Positions 8,013 to 15,593 of a DNA stretch of 64,000 nucleotides are shown here, piece by piece. Source of the stretch: Aldehydirespirator sp965221605. GTDB taxonomy: Bacteria > Actinomycetota > Acidimicrobiia > Acidimicrobiales > Aldehydirespiratoraceae. Within the stretch, counting starts at the first letter, position 1. Every line of letters begins with the position of its first letter. Location of the stretch: positions 186,001 to 250,000 of the forward strand of contig CBDCSK010000013.1 in NCBI GenBank assembly GCA_965221605.1, read 5' to 3'. A model generated the notes under the pieces. The model searched no databases, was not told the DNA's origin, and was given only the letters and a program-made list of their open reading frames with translations. The translations under genes were made by a program, and so were the position numbers.

Positions 8013-8993
8013 GTGAGCGGCGACACCGCTCCCGCGGTCGGCGTGTGGGTGTTCCCGGAGGCACCGGCGCCGGAGCTGGTCGATCTGGCCCGCCATGTCG
8101 AGGATCTCGGCCTCGACGAGCTGTGGGTGGGTGACGAGGGCCCCGCACGCGACCCGTTCGCGGTGCTGGCCGCGGCCGCGGTGGTCACCGACCGGATCCG
8201 GCTGGCCACCGGCATAACCAACCCCTATGTGCGTCACCCCGGCGTGACGGCCGCCAGCATGCTCACCATCCACGAGCTCAGCGGCGGCCGAGCGGTGCTG
8301 GGGGTGGGAGCGGGAGGCCAGCTGTCGCTGTCGCCGTTCGGCCTGGAAGCCTCCCGACCGCTGCACCGCATGGGCGAGTTCCTCGACATCGTCGGCGCAG
8401 TCGCTACCCGGGAGCCTGCGGCCGGGTACTCACCCCCCGACGTGGCGATCACCGAGGCGGCCGCCGGTGCGCCGCTCCCCGTGTTCGTGGGAGCCCGCGG
8501 CCCCCGCCTGAACCGGCTCGCGTCGCAGCGGGCCGACGGTGCCTTCGTGTCCGGCATGCCCCCGTTCCGCTATCCGGCCGTGGTCGGCTGGGCCCGCTCG
8601 GCGCGATCGATCGACATCGCGCTCTACCCGAGCGTGGCCTTCACCGAGAAGGCGGTGGAGCGGCACCGGCCGGAGATGGTCTGGGGGCTGCTCGACACGC
8701 CACCGGAGGTGCGGGACGAGCTCGGGCTCGACCTGGCCACCGTGAAGGCGGCCGCCCAGGCGATCCGGGACGGCGACCCCGAACCGGCACGGAGGCTGGT
8801 CGACGACACGGTGCTCGAACGGGTGATGCTGGTCGGTGAGCCCCCGGTCGTGGGCAACCGGCTGGCGGAACTCGTGCGCGAGCATCGGCCCACGAGCATC
8901 GGGCTCGCCCTGCTCCAGGATGACCTGCGCGAGGGTGCGGACCACGCGGCTGAGGCCTTCGCAGCCATGACCGCCGAACTCGGAGGCCGATGA
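8013..8993 (+). CDS. LLM-class F420-dependent oxidoreductase
   Basis: A 326-residue luciferase-like monooxygenase (DLGLDELWVGDEG near the N-terminus, TDRIRLATGITNPYVRHP in the barrel, GGRAVLGVGAGG in the phosphate-binding area). The TNPYxRHP segment is typical of the mer/F420-dependent branch in Actinomycetota. GTG start. The next LLM gene begins 3 bp after its stop, so the two are probably one transcript and may form a two-component or heteromeric enzyme. The substrate is unknown. Confidence 0.83.
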   Translation: MSGDTAPAVGVWVFPEAPAPELVDLARHVEDLGLDELWVGDEGPARDPFAVLAAAAVVTDRIRLATGITNPYVRHPGVTAASMLTIHELSGGRAVLGVGAGGQLSLSPFGLEASRPLHRMGEFLDIVGAVATREPAAGYSPPDVAITEAAAGAPLPVFVGARGPRLNRLASQRADGAFVSGMPPFRYPAVVGWARSARSIDIALYPSVAFTEKAVERHRPEMVWGLLDTPPEVRDELGLDLATVKAAAQAIRDGDPEPARRLVDDTVLERVMLVGEPPVVGNRLAELVREHRPTSIGLALLQDDLREGADHAAEAFAAMTAELGGR

Positions 8994-8996
8994 TCG

Positions 8997-9938
8997 ATGG
9001 TCGGCGTGATCAACCACGTGGCCAACCCGGACGCCGACCAGGCAGTGGCCCTCGCGCGGGCGGCCGAGGAGGCAGGGACGCAGTGGATCGGCGTCGCCGA
9101 TGCCTTCTGGTGGCGCGACGTGTGGATGCTGCTCGGCCGGGTCGCCGCCGCCACGGAACGGATCGAACTGGGGCCGGCCATGACGAACCCGTACATGCGC
9201 CACCGGTTCCACACGGCCTCGGCGCTGGCCACCTTGCAGGAGATCGCGCCCGGGCGGGTGTTCTGCGGGATCGCGGCCGGAGGCTCGGAGATCACCGCCG
9301 CGGCCGGGATCTCCCGGCGCGACGCGGCAGCGATGGTCACGGAGCTCGTCACGTTCCTGCGCGGGGTCGCCGGCGACGGGACCCTCGACGCGGCGTCCGG
9401 CCGCGGCCTCGACATCGAGTTCGATGCGGTCCCGATCCTGATGGCGGGACGGGGCGACCAGATGATGCGTGCGGCCGGGGCGCTGGCCGACCGGGTCCTG
9501 CTGTGGGCGATCCCCGCGTCGGAACTCCGGCGCTCGGTGTCCATCATCGGTGACGGCGCCGCCCACCGACACCGGCCGCCTGAGCTGGTCTGGGCTCCGC
9601 TCGTCCGCCACGACAACGCCCCGGCGGCGTCGATCATGCACGTCGCGGTCTACGCCTCCCTCAACACCGCGGCGGACGTGCGGGAGGGGTGGGGACTGGA
9701 CGATGGTCGCGTCGAAGCCATCCGGGACCAACTGGTACGGGGCGACACCGCGGCCGCCGCCGACCTGGTCCCGCCCGCCGCGCTCAAGGATCTGGTGTTC
9801 GAGAGCGGTGACCCGGCACCGATCGCGGCCATCGCCCGCGAGCTCGGCGTGTCGTCGCTGGCGGTGCCCGGATTCGACCCGGCCACGGTCGGCGACCACA
9901 TCGGCTGGGCCGCTTCAGTCGAGACCCTCCTCGCCTGA
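8997..9938 (+). CDS. LLM-class F420-dependent oxidoreductase, second copy
   Basis: A 313-residue luciferase-like protein related to its upstream neighbour: TERIELGPAMTNPYMRH and GRVFCGIAAGGSEIT mirror the same regions. ATG start 3 bp behind the previous stop, so tightly co-transcribed. Tandem related LLM genes in Actinomycetota often act on different oxidation steps of one substrate; that is an inference here. A 108-bp gap with the promoter of the enoyl-CoA hydratase follows. Confidence 0.83.
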   Translation: MVGVINHVANPDADQAVALARAAEEAGTQWIGVADAFWWRDVWMLLGRVAAATERIELGPAMTNPYMRHRFHTASALATLQEIAPGRVFCGIAAGGSEITAAAGISRRDAAAMVTELVTFLRGVAGDGTLDAASGRGLDIEFDAVPILMAGRGDQMMRAAGALADRVLLWAIPASELRRSVSIIGDGAAHRHRPPELVWAPLVRHDNAPAASIMHVAVYASLNTAADVREGWGLDDGRVEAIRDQLVRGDTAAAADLVPPAALKDLVFESGDPAPIAAIARELGVSSLAVPGFDPATVGDHIGWAASVETLLA

Positions 9939-10009
9939 AGCAACCCGCTGGTGGGCAGCCGAGACCGCTCGACTAGTGAGCCGAACGGATCGGCGAGGGC
10001 TTCGAGGGC

Positions 10010-10040
10010 TTGGCCCGGGTCTAGCAGTCACTCCTAGAAT
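10010..10040 (+). promoter_or_regulatory. Promoter of the first enoyl-CoA hydratase
   Basis: TTGGCC (10010-10015), a 19-bp spacer and TAGAAT (10035-10040) stand 6 nt before the ATG. The same layout with the same -35 and spacer length precedes the paralogous gene at 21575. The distance implies a leaderless message. Confidence 0.5.
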
Positions 10041-10046
10041 GCGCCC

Positions 10047-10817
10047 ATGACCACTCTGGGACCCTACGAGGACGTCACTGTCGACATCGACGACGACTAC
10101 GTCGCCACCGTCACGATCCACCGTCCGCCCAACAACTTCTTCGACTACAAGCTGGTGGCCTCCATCAGGGCCGCGTTCGAGGACATCGACGACCACCCCG
10201 GCGCCCGGGCCATCGTGTTGGGGTCAGAGGGCAAGCACTTCTGTGCAGGCGGCGACTTCTACAGCGACGAGGAGGAGCTCGTTCCGCCGCTCTACCGGGA
10301 CGCGATCGCGCTGTTCGCCTGCAAGACGCCGGTGGTTGCCAGGGTGCAGGGTGCCGCCGTTGGCGGAGGCATCGGGCTGGCCATGGTGTGCGACTTCCGG
10401 GTGGCCGCCCCCGAGGCCCGTTTCTGCGCCAACTTCTCGCTGCTGGGCTTCCACCACGGCATGGGGCTGACGGTCACGCTCCCTCGCGCCGTGGGCCATC
10501 AGGTCGCGCTGGAGGTGCTCTACACCGGCAAGCGGTTCAAGGGTGAGGAGGCATTCAAGATGGGGCTGTGCGACGAGCTGGTGCCACTCGACCAGCTCGA
10601 AGAAGCCGCCCATCGCAAGGCCGCGACCATCGCGGCCGCCGGGCCGCTGGCCATCCGGGCAATTCGGGAGACCATGCGCGGCGACCTTCACGCTCTGGTG
10701 CGAGCCGCAGCCGGCCGGGAGGCGCAGGAGCAGTACCTGCTGGAGACCACCGACGACTTCACCGAGGGCGTAGCCGCCTATGGCGCACGCCGGACGCCTC
10801 ACTTCCCCGGCACATAG
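10047..10817 (+). CDS. Enoyl-CoA hydratase/isomerase (crotonase), copy 1
   Basis: A 256-residue crotonase. The oxyanion-hole segments are present: GSEGKHFCAGGDF and AAVGGGIGLAMVCDFRVA. It should act on acyl-CoA thioesters in beta-oxidation or a related degradative route. It has a close paralogue at 21575 of exactly the same length, with long identical stretches such as FSLLGFHHG and LTVTLPRAVGHQ. Start chosen at the ATG 6 nt behind the -10 box. The biotin-carrier gene follows at once. Confidence 0.9.
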   Translation: MTTLGPYEDVTVDIDDDYVATVTIHRPPNNFFDYKLVASIRAAFEDIDDHPGARAIVLGSEGKHFCAGGDFYSDEEELVPPLYRDAIALFACKTPVVARVQGAAVGGGIGLAMVCDFRVAAPEARFCANFSLLGFHHGMGLTVTLPRAVGHQVALEVLYTGKRFKGEEAFKMGLCDELVPLDQLEEAAHRKAATIAAAGPLAIRAIRETMRGDLHALVRAAAGREAQEQYLLETTDDFTEGVAAYGARRTPHFPGT

Positions 10818-10857
10818 CCGCCGTGTTCTTGAGATCGCGAACCGACCGGAGTTGGCG

Positions 10858-11079
10858 TTGCATGAGGTGAGGGCCGAGATCACGGCCAACGTGATCCTGG
10901 TCTGCGTCGAGGCCGGTCAACGGATCGGCGAGGGCGACGAGCTGGTGATCCTCGAGTCGATGAAGATGGAGATACCGGTGCTGGCTCCGGTTGACGGCAC
11001 CGTCTCGGAGGTTGTGCTCGCGGCTGGTTCCACGGTGGCTGAGGGCGATCTCGTCGCCGTCATCGACAACACCGGCTGA
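10858..11079 (+). CDS. Biotinyl/lipoyl carrier domain protein (acyl-CoA carboxylase BCCP)
   Basis: A small one-domain biotin carrier of about 73 residues. The biotinylation motif ESMKMEIPV is perfect, flanked by the usual GDELVIL and APVDGTV beta-strands. A TTG start at 10858 is preferred because GGAG lies 6 nt upstream; GTG at 10867 is an alternative. A longer frame from 10780 would overlap the hydratase by 38 bp and add residues foreign to the family. It probably serves the carboxyltransferase encoded at 19957, as free-standing actinobacterial carriers do. No biotin carboxylase gene lies in the window. Confidence 0.8.
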   Translation: MHEVRAEITANVILVCVEAGQRIGEGDELVILESMKMEIPVLAPVDGTVSEVVLAAGSTVAEGDLVAVIDNTG

Positions 11080-11092
11080 CATCCGTCCGGCC

Positions 11093-11122
11093 TTGGCCGG
11101 TCTCAAATGTCTGAACTATTGT
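11093..11122 (+). promoter_or_regulatory. Promoter of the polyamine-type ABC operon
   Basis: TTGGCC (11093-11098), an 18-bp spacer and TATTGT (11117-11122). A leader of about 40 nt would follow, with GGGAGGA just before the ATG at 11168. The -35 hexamer equals that of both enoyl-CoA hydratase promoters. Confidence 0.45.
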
Positions 11123-11167
11123 CCGAGCGGCTCTGCCTGGGGGACGGGAAGGGCTAAGGGAGGAATC

Positions 11168-12652
11168 ATGAGGCGTTTCAGGACGCGATTCATAGCCATC
11201 GCGCTTCTGCTGGTGTTCGCCCTGGTGGCGGCCGCATGTGGAGACGACGAGGAGGCCGCACCGGACACCAGCGCAGCTGATGCTGCTGCCGCGCAGGCCG
11301 AAGCCGACGCCGCCGCCGCGCAGGCCGAAGCCGCTGAAGCAGCCGCTGCGCAGGCCGAAGCCGACGCCGCCGCCGCGCAGGCCGAAGCCGATTCTGCCGC
11401 AGCCGAGGCTGAGGCTGCCGCCGCTCGGGCCGCGGAGGCCGAGGCGGCACTCGCGGCGGCCATGGCCGAGGCCGAGGGGGCCATCGACCCCGCACTCGTC
11501 GCCGAGCTCGAGGCAGAGCGAGACGCAGCCCAGGCCGAAGCGGCCGCGGCCCAGGCCGACGCCGACGAAGCTGCGGAGCAGCTGGCGGCGGAGCTGGCCA
11601 AGGAGCCGGAGCGACCGTGGCTGGAGGTCTTGAACGAGCGTCTGCAGGCCTCGGGCGAAACACCCAGAGTGAGATGGGTCGCCGGTGGCGGCCTGTCGAA
11701 GGACGCCCATCTGGTCAGTTGCCTGAGGCCGTTCGCACGGGACACCGGCACCGAGATCGTCTACATCGAGGGCCGGGTGGGGCTGGGATTCCTCAAGGCC
11801 GATGTCGAAGCGCCCGGCGACCCGACCTTCGACACCATCAAGATCAACGAGTACGAGCTCCAGAACGCCATCGACGAGGAGCTCATCCAGCCGCTCGACT
11901 GGAGCGTGATCAACGCCGACGACCTCACGCCGTCGCAGCACCCGACGGATTACGCCATCGCCCACACCACGTTCGGCTCGGCGGTGTTCTACAACACCAA
12001 CAAGTGGCCCGATGGCGGACCTGAGACCTGGGCCGACTTCTGGGACACCGAGACGTACCCCGGACCGAGAGCGGTGGACGGCAACGGTTGGGGAACCCCG
12101 TTCCGGGGCCTGGCCGAGGCCGCCATGGTCGTGCTCGGCAACGATCCGACCGCCCTGTACCCCTTCGACGTGGAAGAGGCCCTGGCCAAGATGGATGAGC
12201 TCGCGCCCGACATCTCGGTCTACTTCACGAGCGGCGCCTCCATCACCCAGTTGATGCTGGCCGAAGAGGTGGACATGATCCACGCGTGGACCGGGCGAGC
12301 GTGGGATGCCGTCAAGGACGGAGCGCCCTACAAGATCATGCCCCAGACCCACCTCATCGAAACCGTCGGAACCCCGATGGTGGTCCCGGTCGGAGTGGAG
12401 TCCCCCACCTACGCATCGGCTGCGATCGGCTACTGCGGCGGCTCGCATGGGCAGGCCGAGTACACCAACCACGCCATCTACGCACCGTCCAACGTGCTGT
12501 CGGTGCCGTTGGTCGATCCTGCGTTGAGTGCGGCCGGCTGGCTGGGCACCGATCCCCGCTTCGCCGACACGACGATCGTCATCGATCCCGATTTCTATGC
12601 GAACAACCCCGACTTCCAGGCTCGCTGGGACGAGTGGCGCACCGCTCAGTAA
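11168..12652 (+). CDS. ABC substrate-binding lipoprotein, polyamine/PotD-like
   Basis: A 494-residue exported lipoprotein. Residues 1-23 form a signal peptide ending in LVAAAC (lipid cysteine C24). Residues about 34-146 are an Ala/Glu/Gln heptad-like segment predicted to form a coiled-coil stalk. From about 150 onward it is a periplasmic-binding fold of the PotD/SBP_bac_1 type (FDTIKINEYELQNAI, AVFYNTNKWPDG). The start is the ATG behind GGGAGGA. Genes for an ATPase and two permeases follow, making a complete importer of the spermidine/putrescine class; the real substrate is not known. The N-terminal stalk is nearly the same as in the unrelated binding protein at 31269. Confidence 0.85.
   Translation: MRRFRTRFIAIALLLVFALVAAACGDDEEAAPDTSAADAAAAQAEADAAAAQAEAAEAAAAQAEADAAAAQAEADSAAAEAEAAAARAAEAEAALAAAMAEAEGAIDPALVAELEAERDAAQAEAAAAQADADEAAEQLAAELAKEPERPWLEVLNERLQASGETPRVRWVAGGGLSKDAHLVSCLRPFARDTGTEIVYIEGRVGLGFLKADVEAPGDPTFDTIKINEYELQNAIDEELIQPLDWSVINADDLTPSQHPTDYAIAHTTFGSAVFYNTNKWPDGGPETWADFWDTETYPGPRAVDGNGWGTPFRGLAEAAMVVLGNDPTALYPFDVEEALAKMDELAPDISVYFTSGASITQLMLAEEVDMIHAWTGRAWDAVKDGAPYKIMPQTHLIETVGTPMVVPVGVESPTYASAAIGYCGGSHGQAEYTNHAIYAPSNVLSVPLVDPALSAAGWLGTDPRFADTTIVIDPDFYANNPDFQARWDEWRTAQ
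11291..11390 (+). repeat. 57-bp-period tandem repeat inside the coiled-coil stalk
   Basis: A 43-bp stretch at 11291-11333 recurs exactly at 11348-11390. It is in frame (19 codons) and encodes the AQAEADAAAAQAEA unit of the lipoprotein stalk, so it probably grew by slippage or unequal exchange. Confidence 0.7.
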
Positions 12653-12691
12653 CTCGTAAGGGCAGCATCGAGCTGATCGCAACATCTGACA

Positions 12692-12720
12692 GGGGGCGTG
12701 CGGTGTGACCGCACGCCCCC
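12692..12720 (+). promoter_or_regulatory. Perfect 13-bp hairpin with the ATPase start codon in its loop
   Basis: GGGGGCGTGCGGT (12692-12704) and ACCGCACGCCCCC (12708-12720) are exact reverse complements. The 3-nt loop (12705-12707) is the GTG at which the ATPase gene starts. The purine-rich stretch that could serve as ribosome site is inside the stem. No U-run follows, so it is not a classical terminator. It probably lowers translation or transcription of the downstream genes relative to the binding protein, or protects the 3' end of the upstream message. Confidence 0.7.
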
Positions 12721-13865
12721 TCACACCAGATACCGAGGTCTCGACCATCCGGGGTGAGGATGTCGTCTTCCACGACGTCACCAAGCGCTTCGGCGATGAG
12801 GTGGTGGCGGTCGACACCATGTCGCTCGAGATCCGGGCGGGCGAGTTCTTCACCCTGCTCGGGCCCAGCGGATCGGGCAAGTCGACGCTGCTGAACCTGG
12901 TGCTGGGCGCGCTGCGGCCGGACGAGGGTGAGATCCTCGTCGGGGGAGAGCCCATCACCTCGGTGCCCATCCACAAGCGGAACATCGGGATGGTGTTCCA
13001 GAACTACGCCCTGTTCCCGCACATGACGGTGTTCAAGAACATCGCCTTCCCGCTGGGCATTCGCAGGATGGGAAAGGCCGAGATCTCCAAGCGGGTGGAG
13101 GAGGTGCTGGAGCTGGTCCAGCTGTCCGGGTTCGAGAACCGCTACCCCAGCCAGGTCAGCGGCGGCCAGCAGCAGCGGATCGCGACGGCCCGAGCCATAG
13201 CGGCCAAGCCGCCGCTCATCCTGATGGATGAGCCCCTCGGCGCCCTCGACGTCAAGTTGCGAATCGAGATGCAGGAACAGTTGCGGCTGTTGCACCGCGG
13301 TCTCGGAGTGACTGTCATCTACGTGACCCACGACCAGGACGAGGCCATGACCCTGTCGGATCGGATCGCGGTGATGCGTGACGGCCGGATCGAGCAGGTG
13401 GGAACGCCCCGCGAGGTGTACGAGCAGCCGGCCAACACTTTCGTGGCCTCGTTCCTGGGCGACGCCAACCTCATCTCGGCCCGTGTGGTACGCCAGTCCG
13501 ACGACGGCACGGAGCTCGCCACCCGGGGCGAGCCCGGCGTCGCGCTCCGCGTCCCGAGCGACGCCAGTTCGAAGACGGCCGGCCTCGATGAGGACGTCTA
13601 CTGCATGGTCCGACCGCAGCGGATCGAGCTCACATCCGAGCGCTCCGATGGTCCGGACCACGGCGACGGGACGAACAACGTGCTGCCGGCCACCGTGGAG
13701 GCCGCCTACTTCTCGGGGACGGAGATCCGCTACCTCATCACCACCGACCACGGCGACTCGCTCCATGCCGTCTCCGCCATCGAGGAGGGGCGCGAGGAGT
13801 TCACTGCCGGAGACCGGGTGATCGCCCGGTGGCCGGTCGAGTTCAGCCGGCTGCTGTCGAGTTGA
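12705..13865 (+). CDS. ABC importer ATPase, PotA-like
   Basis: A 386-residue ATPase with Walker A GPSGSGKST, signature VSGGQQQR, Walker B LILMDEPLGALD and switch VTHDQDEAM, followed by a C-terminal TOBE-like regulatory region (about residues 270-386). This is the layout of PotA/FbpC-type importers. No other in-frame start lies near the beginning of the domain, so the GTG in the hairpin loop is taken as the start. It is the second gene of a four-gene importer (binding protein, ATPase, two permeases). Confidence 0.9.
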   Translation: MTARPLTPDTEVSTIRGEDVVFHDVTKRFGDEVVAVDTMSLEIRAGEFFTLLGPSGSGKSTLLNLVLGALRPDEGEILVGGEPITSVPIHKRNIGMVFQNYALFPHMTVFKNIAFPLGIRRMGKAEISKRVEEVLELVQLSGFENRYPSQVSGGQQQRIATARAIAAKPPLILMDEPLGALDVKLRIEMQEQLRLLHRGLGVTVIYVTHDQDEAMTLSDRIAVMRDGRIEQVGTPREVYEQPANTFVASFLGDANLISARVVRQSDDGTELATRGEPGVALRVPSDASSKTAGLDEDVYCMVRPQRIELTSERSDGPDHGDGTNNVLPATVEAAYFSGTEIRYLITTDHGDSLHAVSAIEEGREEFTAGDRVIARWPVEFSRLLSS

Positions 13866-13871
13866 GCCAGA

Positions 13872-14774
13872 GTGGCCGCTAGCCCCGTCGCCGCCCCGTC
13901 AACAATCAAGCGCAGCCCCGCGCTGCGCTCGCTGACTTCCAGGTACGCGATCCTGGCGTGGACCGGGGCGCTATGGCTGCTCGTCTGGTTCGTGATCCCG
14001 ATCCTGTGGATGATCTGGGACCTGGCCGGCAACCAGGAGTTCCAGGACACGCTGTCGTTCTCGGGCTCCGAGCGGACCGTGAACCTGAGAGCCTTCCGCA
14101 ACACCTTCGAGACGGCCGCGATCGTCACAATCCTGTGCCTGATCGCCGGCTACATCGTCGCCTACTTCCTGGTGAGCGTCGGCCCCAGGGTCCGGATCAT
14201 CCTTATGTCGCTGGTGCTGATCCCCTACTGGGTGAGCATCATCATCCGCACCTACGGCCTGATCGTGACCCTGGGACGCAAGGGCTTCGTGAACGAGACC
14301 CTCATCGACGCGGGCCTGATCGAAGAGCCCCTGAGAATCATGTTCACCACCAACGCTGTGTACCTGGGCATGGTCCAGGTGCTGCTGCCCTACGTGGTGC
14401 TGACCGTCTACACGTCGCTGGACGCCATCGACGACAACCTGTTCACCGCAGCCCGCAGCCTCGGAGCGGGCGGCTGGAGCGTGTTCCGCAAGGTGACGCT
14501 GCCGCTCAGCCTCCCGGGTGTCTACGCCGGGGGGATCATCGTGTTCATCATCTCTCTGGGCGCGTACGTGACCCCGGCGCTCATCGGCGGTCCCGGCGAC
14601 ATCATGATCGCCCAGATCGTGTGGATCAACGCCACGGAGTTCGGCCAGTTCGGCACCGCCATCGTCCTGGTCCTGCCGCTGATCGTGGTCACCCTGGCCC
14701 TGTTCGTGGTGTTCAACCGGTTCGTGGGCGTCGACCGGATGCTCGGCGCCGGCGGCGCGGCCGAGCAGAGGTAG
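13872..14774 (+). CDS. ABC importer permease, PotB-like
   Basis: A 300-residue inner-membrane permease with about six membrane segments; the first is TGALWLLVWFVIPILWMIW. The EAA-type coupling loop is visible in FTAARSLGAGGWSVFRKVTLPL, where the ATPase docks. GTG start 6 bp behind the ATPase stop. The partner permease gene begins 5 bp after its end, as in PotB-PotC pairs. Confidence 0.88.
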   Translation: MAASPVAAPSTIKRSPALRSLTSRYAILAWTGALWLLVWFVIPILWMIWDLAGNQEFQDTLSFSGSERTVNLRAFRNTFETAAIVTILCLIAGYIVAYFLVSVGPRVRIILMSLVLIPYWVSIIIRTYGLIVTLGRKGFVNETLIDAGLIEEPLRIMFTTNAVYLGMVQVLLPYVVLTVYTSLDAIDDNLFTAARSLGAGGWSVFRKVTLPLSLPGVYAGGIIVFIISLGAYVTPALIGGPGDIMIAQIVWINATEFGQFGTAIVLVLPLIVVTLALFVVFNRFVGVDRMLGAGGAAEQR

Positions 14775-14779
14775 CCGCC

Positions 14780-15556
14780 ATGGGTCAGAAGGTCTTCCTC
14801 GGCATCCTCGCCATCTTGATACTCCTCTTCATCGCCTCGCCCGTGTTCGTGGTGCTGCCCCTGTCCTTCAGCGACGCCAGGGGGATCGACTTCCCGCCTG
14901 AGGCCTACAGCCTCCGGCGCTTCCGGGACTTCTTCGGCGCGACCGAGTGGCTGAACGCGCTGTGGACCAGCGCCAAGGTCTCGTTCTTCGCGATCCTCAT
15001 CGCCACGCCGCTGGGCACGGGAATGGCGCTCGGCCTGGTCAGGGGCAAGTTCTTCGGCCGGAAGCTGCTGAACTCCTTCGTGATCCTCCCGCTGGTGTTC
15101 CCGACGCTCATATACGGCCTCGCCCTGCTGTTCCTGTACCGCCGGATGGGCATCTACGACTCCGAGCTGGGGCTGGTGCTGGCCTACATCGTCGTCGGGC
15201 TGCCGTTCATCGTGCTCATCACCGCGGCGAGGTTCCGCTCGTTCGACGAGTCGCTGGAGCTGACCGCGATGTCGTTGGGGGCCAACTGGTGGCAGTCGTT
15301 CTTCAAGGTGACGCTGCCGCTCACGTGGAACGGGATCGCGGCCGGAGCCATCGTGGCGTTCATCATCGTGTTCGACGAGCTGATCATCGCCCTGTTCATC
15401 ACGAGGATCCAAGAGGTCACCCTGCCGGTCAAGATGTTCAACTCGCTCGATCTGGACGTGGATCCTCTGCTGGCCGTGGTGGCCAGCTTCCTGATCATCA
15501 ACTCGCTGATCCTGGCTGGGCTGGCCGCACTGTTCGCCAGGGTCCGCCACGAATGA
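14780..15556 (+). CDS. ABC importer permease, PotC-like
   Basis: A 258-residue inner-membrane permease. It opens with a membrane helix (KVFLGILAILILLFIASPVF) and carries the coupling loop LTAMSLGANWWQSFFKVTLPL. The start is the ATG at 14780, 5 bp after the previous stop; longer versions would overlap that gene in another frame. It completes the polyamine-type importer. The CoA ligase gene follows after 37 bp and may share the transcript. Confidence 0.88.
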   Translation: MGQKVFLGILAILILLFIASPVFVVLPLSFSDARGIDFPPEAYSLRRFRDFFGATEWLNALWTSAKVSFFAILIATPLGTGMALGLVRGKFFGRKLLNSFVILPLVFPTLIYGLALLFLYRRMGIYDSELGLVLAYIVVGLPFIVLITAARFRSFDESLELTAMSLGANWWQSFFKVTLPLTWNGIAAGAIVAFIIVFDELIIALFITRIQEVTLPVKMFNSLDLDVDPLLAVVASFLIINSLILAGLAALFARVRHE

Positions 15557-15593
15557 CCGGCCCCGCGGCGCCGCGCCGGGAGAGACTGCCCGC

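Noticed and set aside
10780..10857. Longer start for the biotin carrier
   Set aside because: It overlaps the hydratase by 38 bp, has no ribosome site and adds residues absent from small carriers.
11281..11620. Regular repeats that could look like a CRISPR or satellite array
   Set aside because: They lie in frame within a coiled-coil stalk, with no unique spacers.
11060..12985. Long minus-strand frame rich in Gly/Phe/Leu repeats
   Set aside because: It is the shadow of the Ala-rich coiled-coil region and binding domain of the gene on the plus strand.
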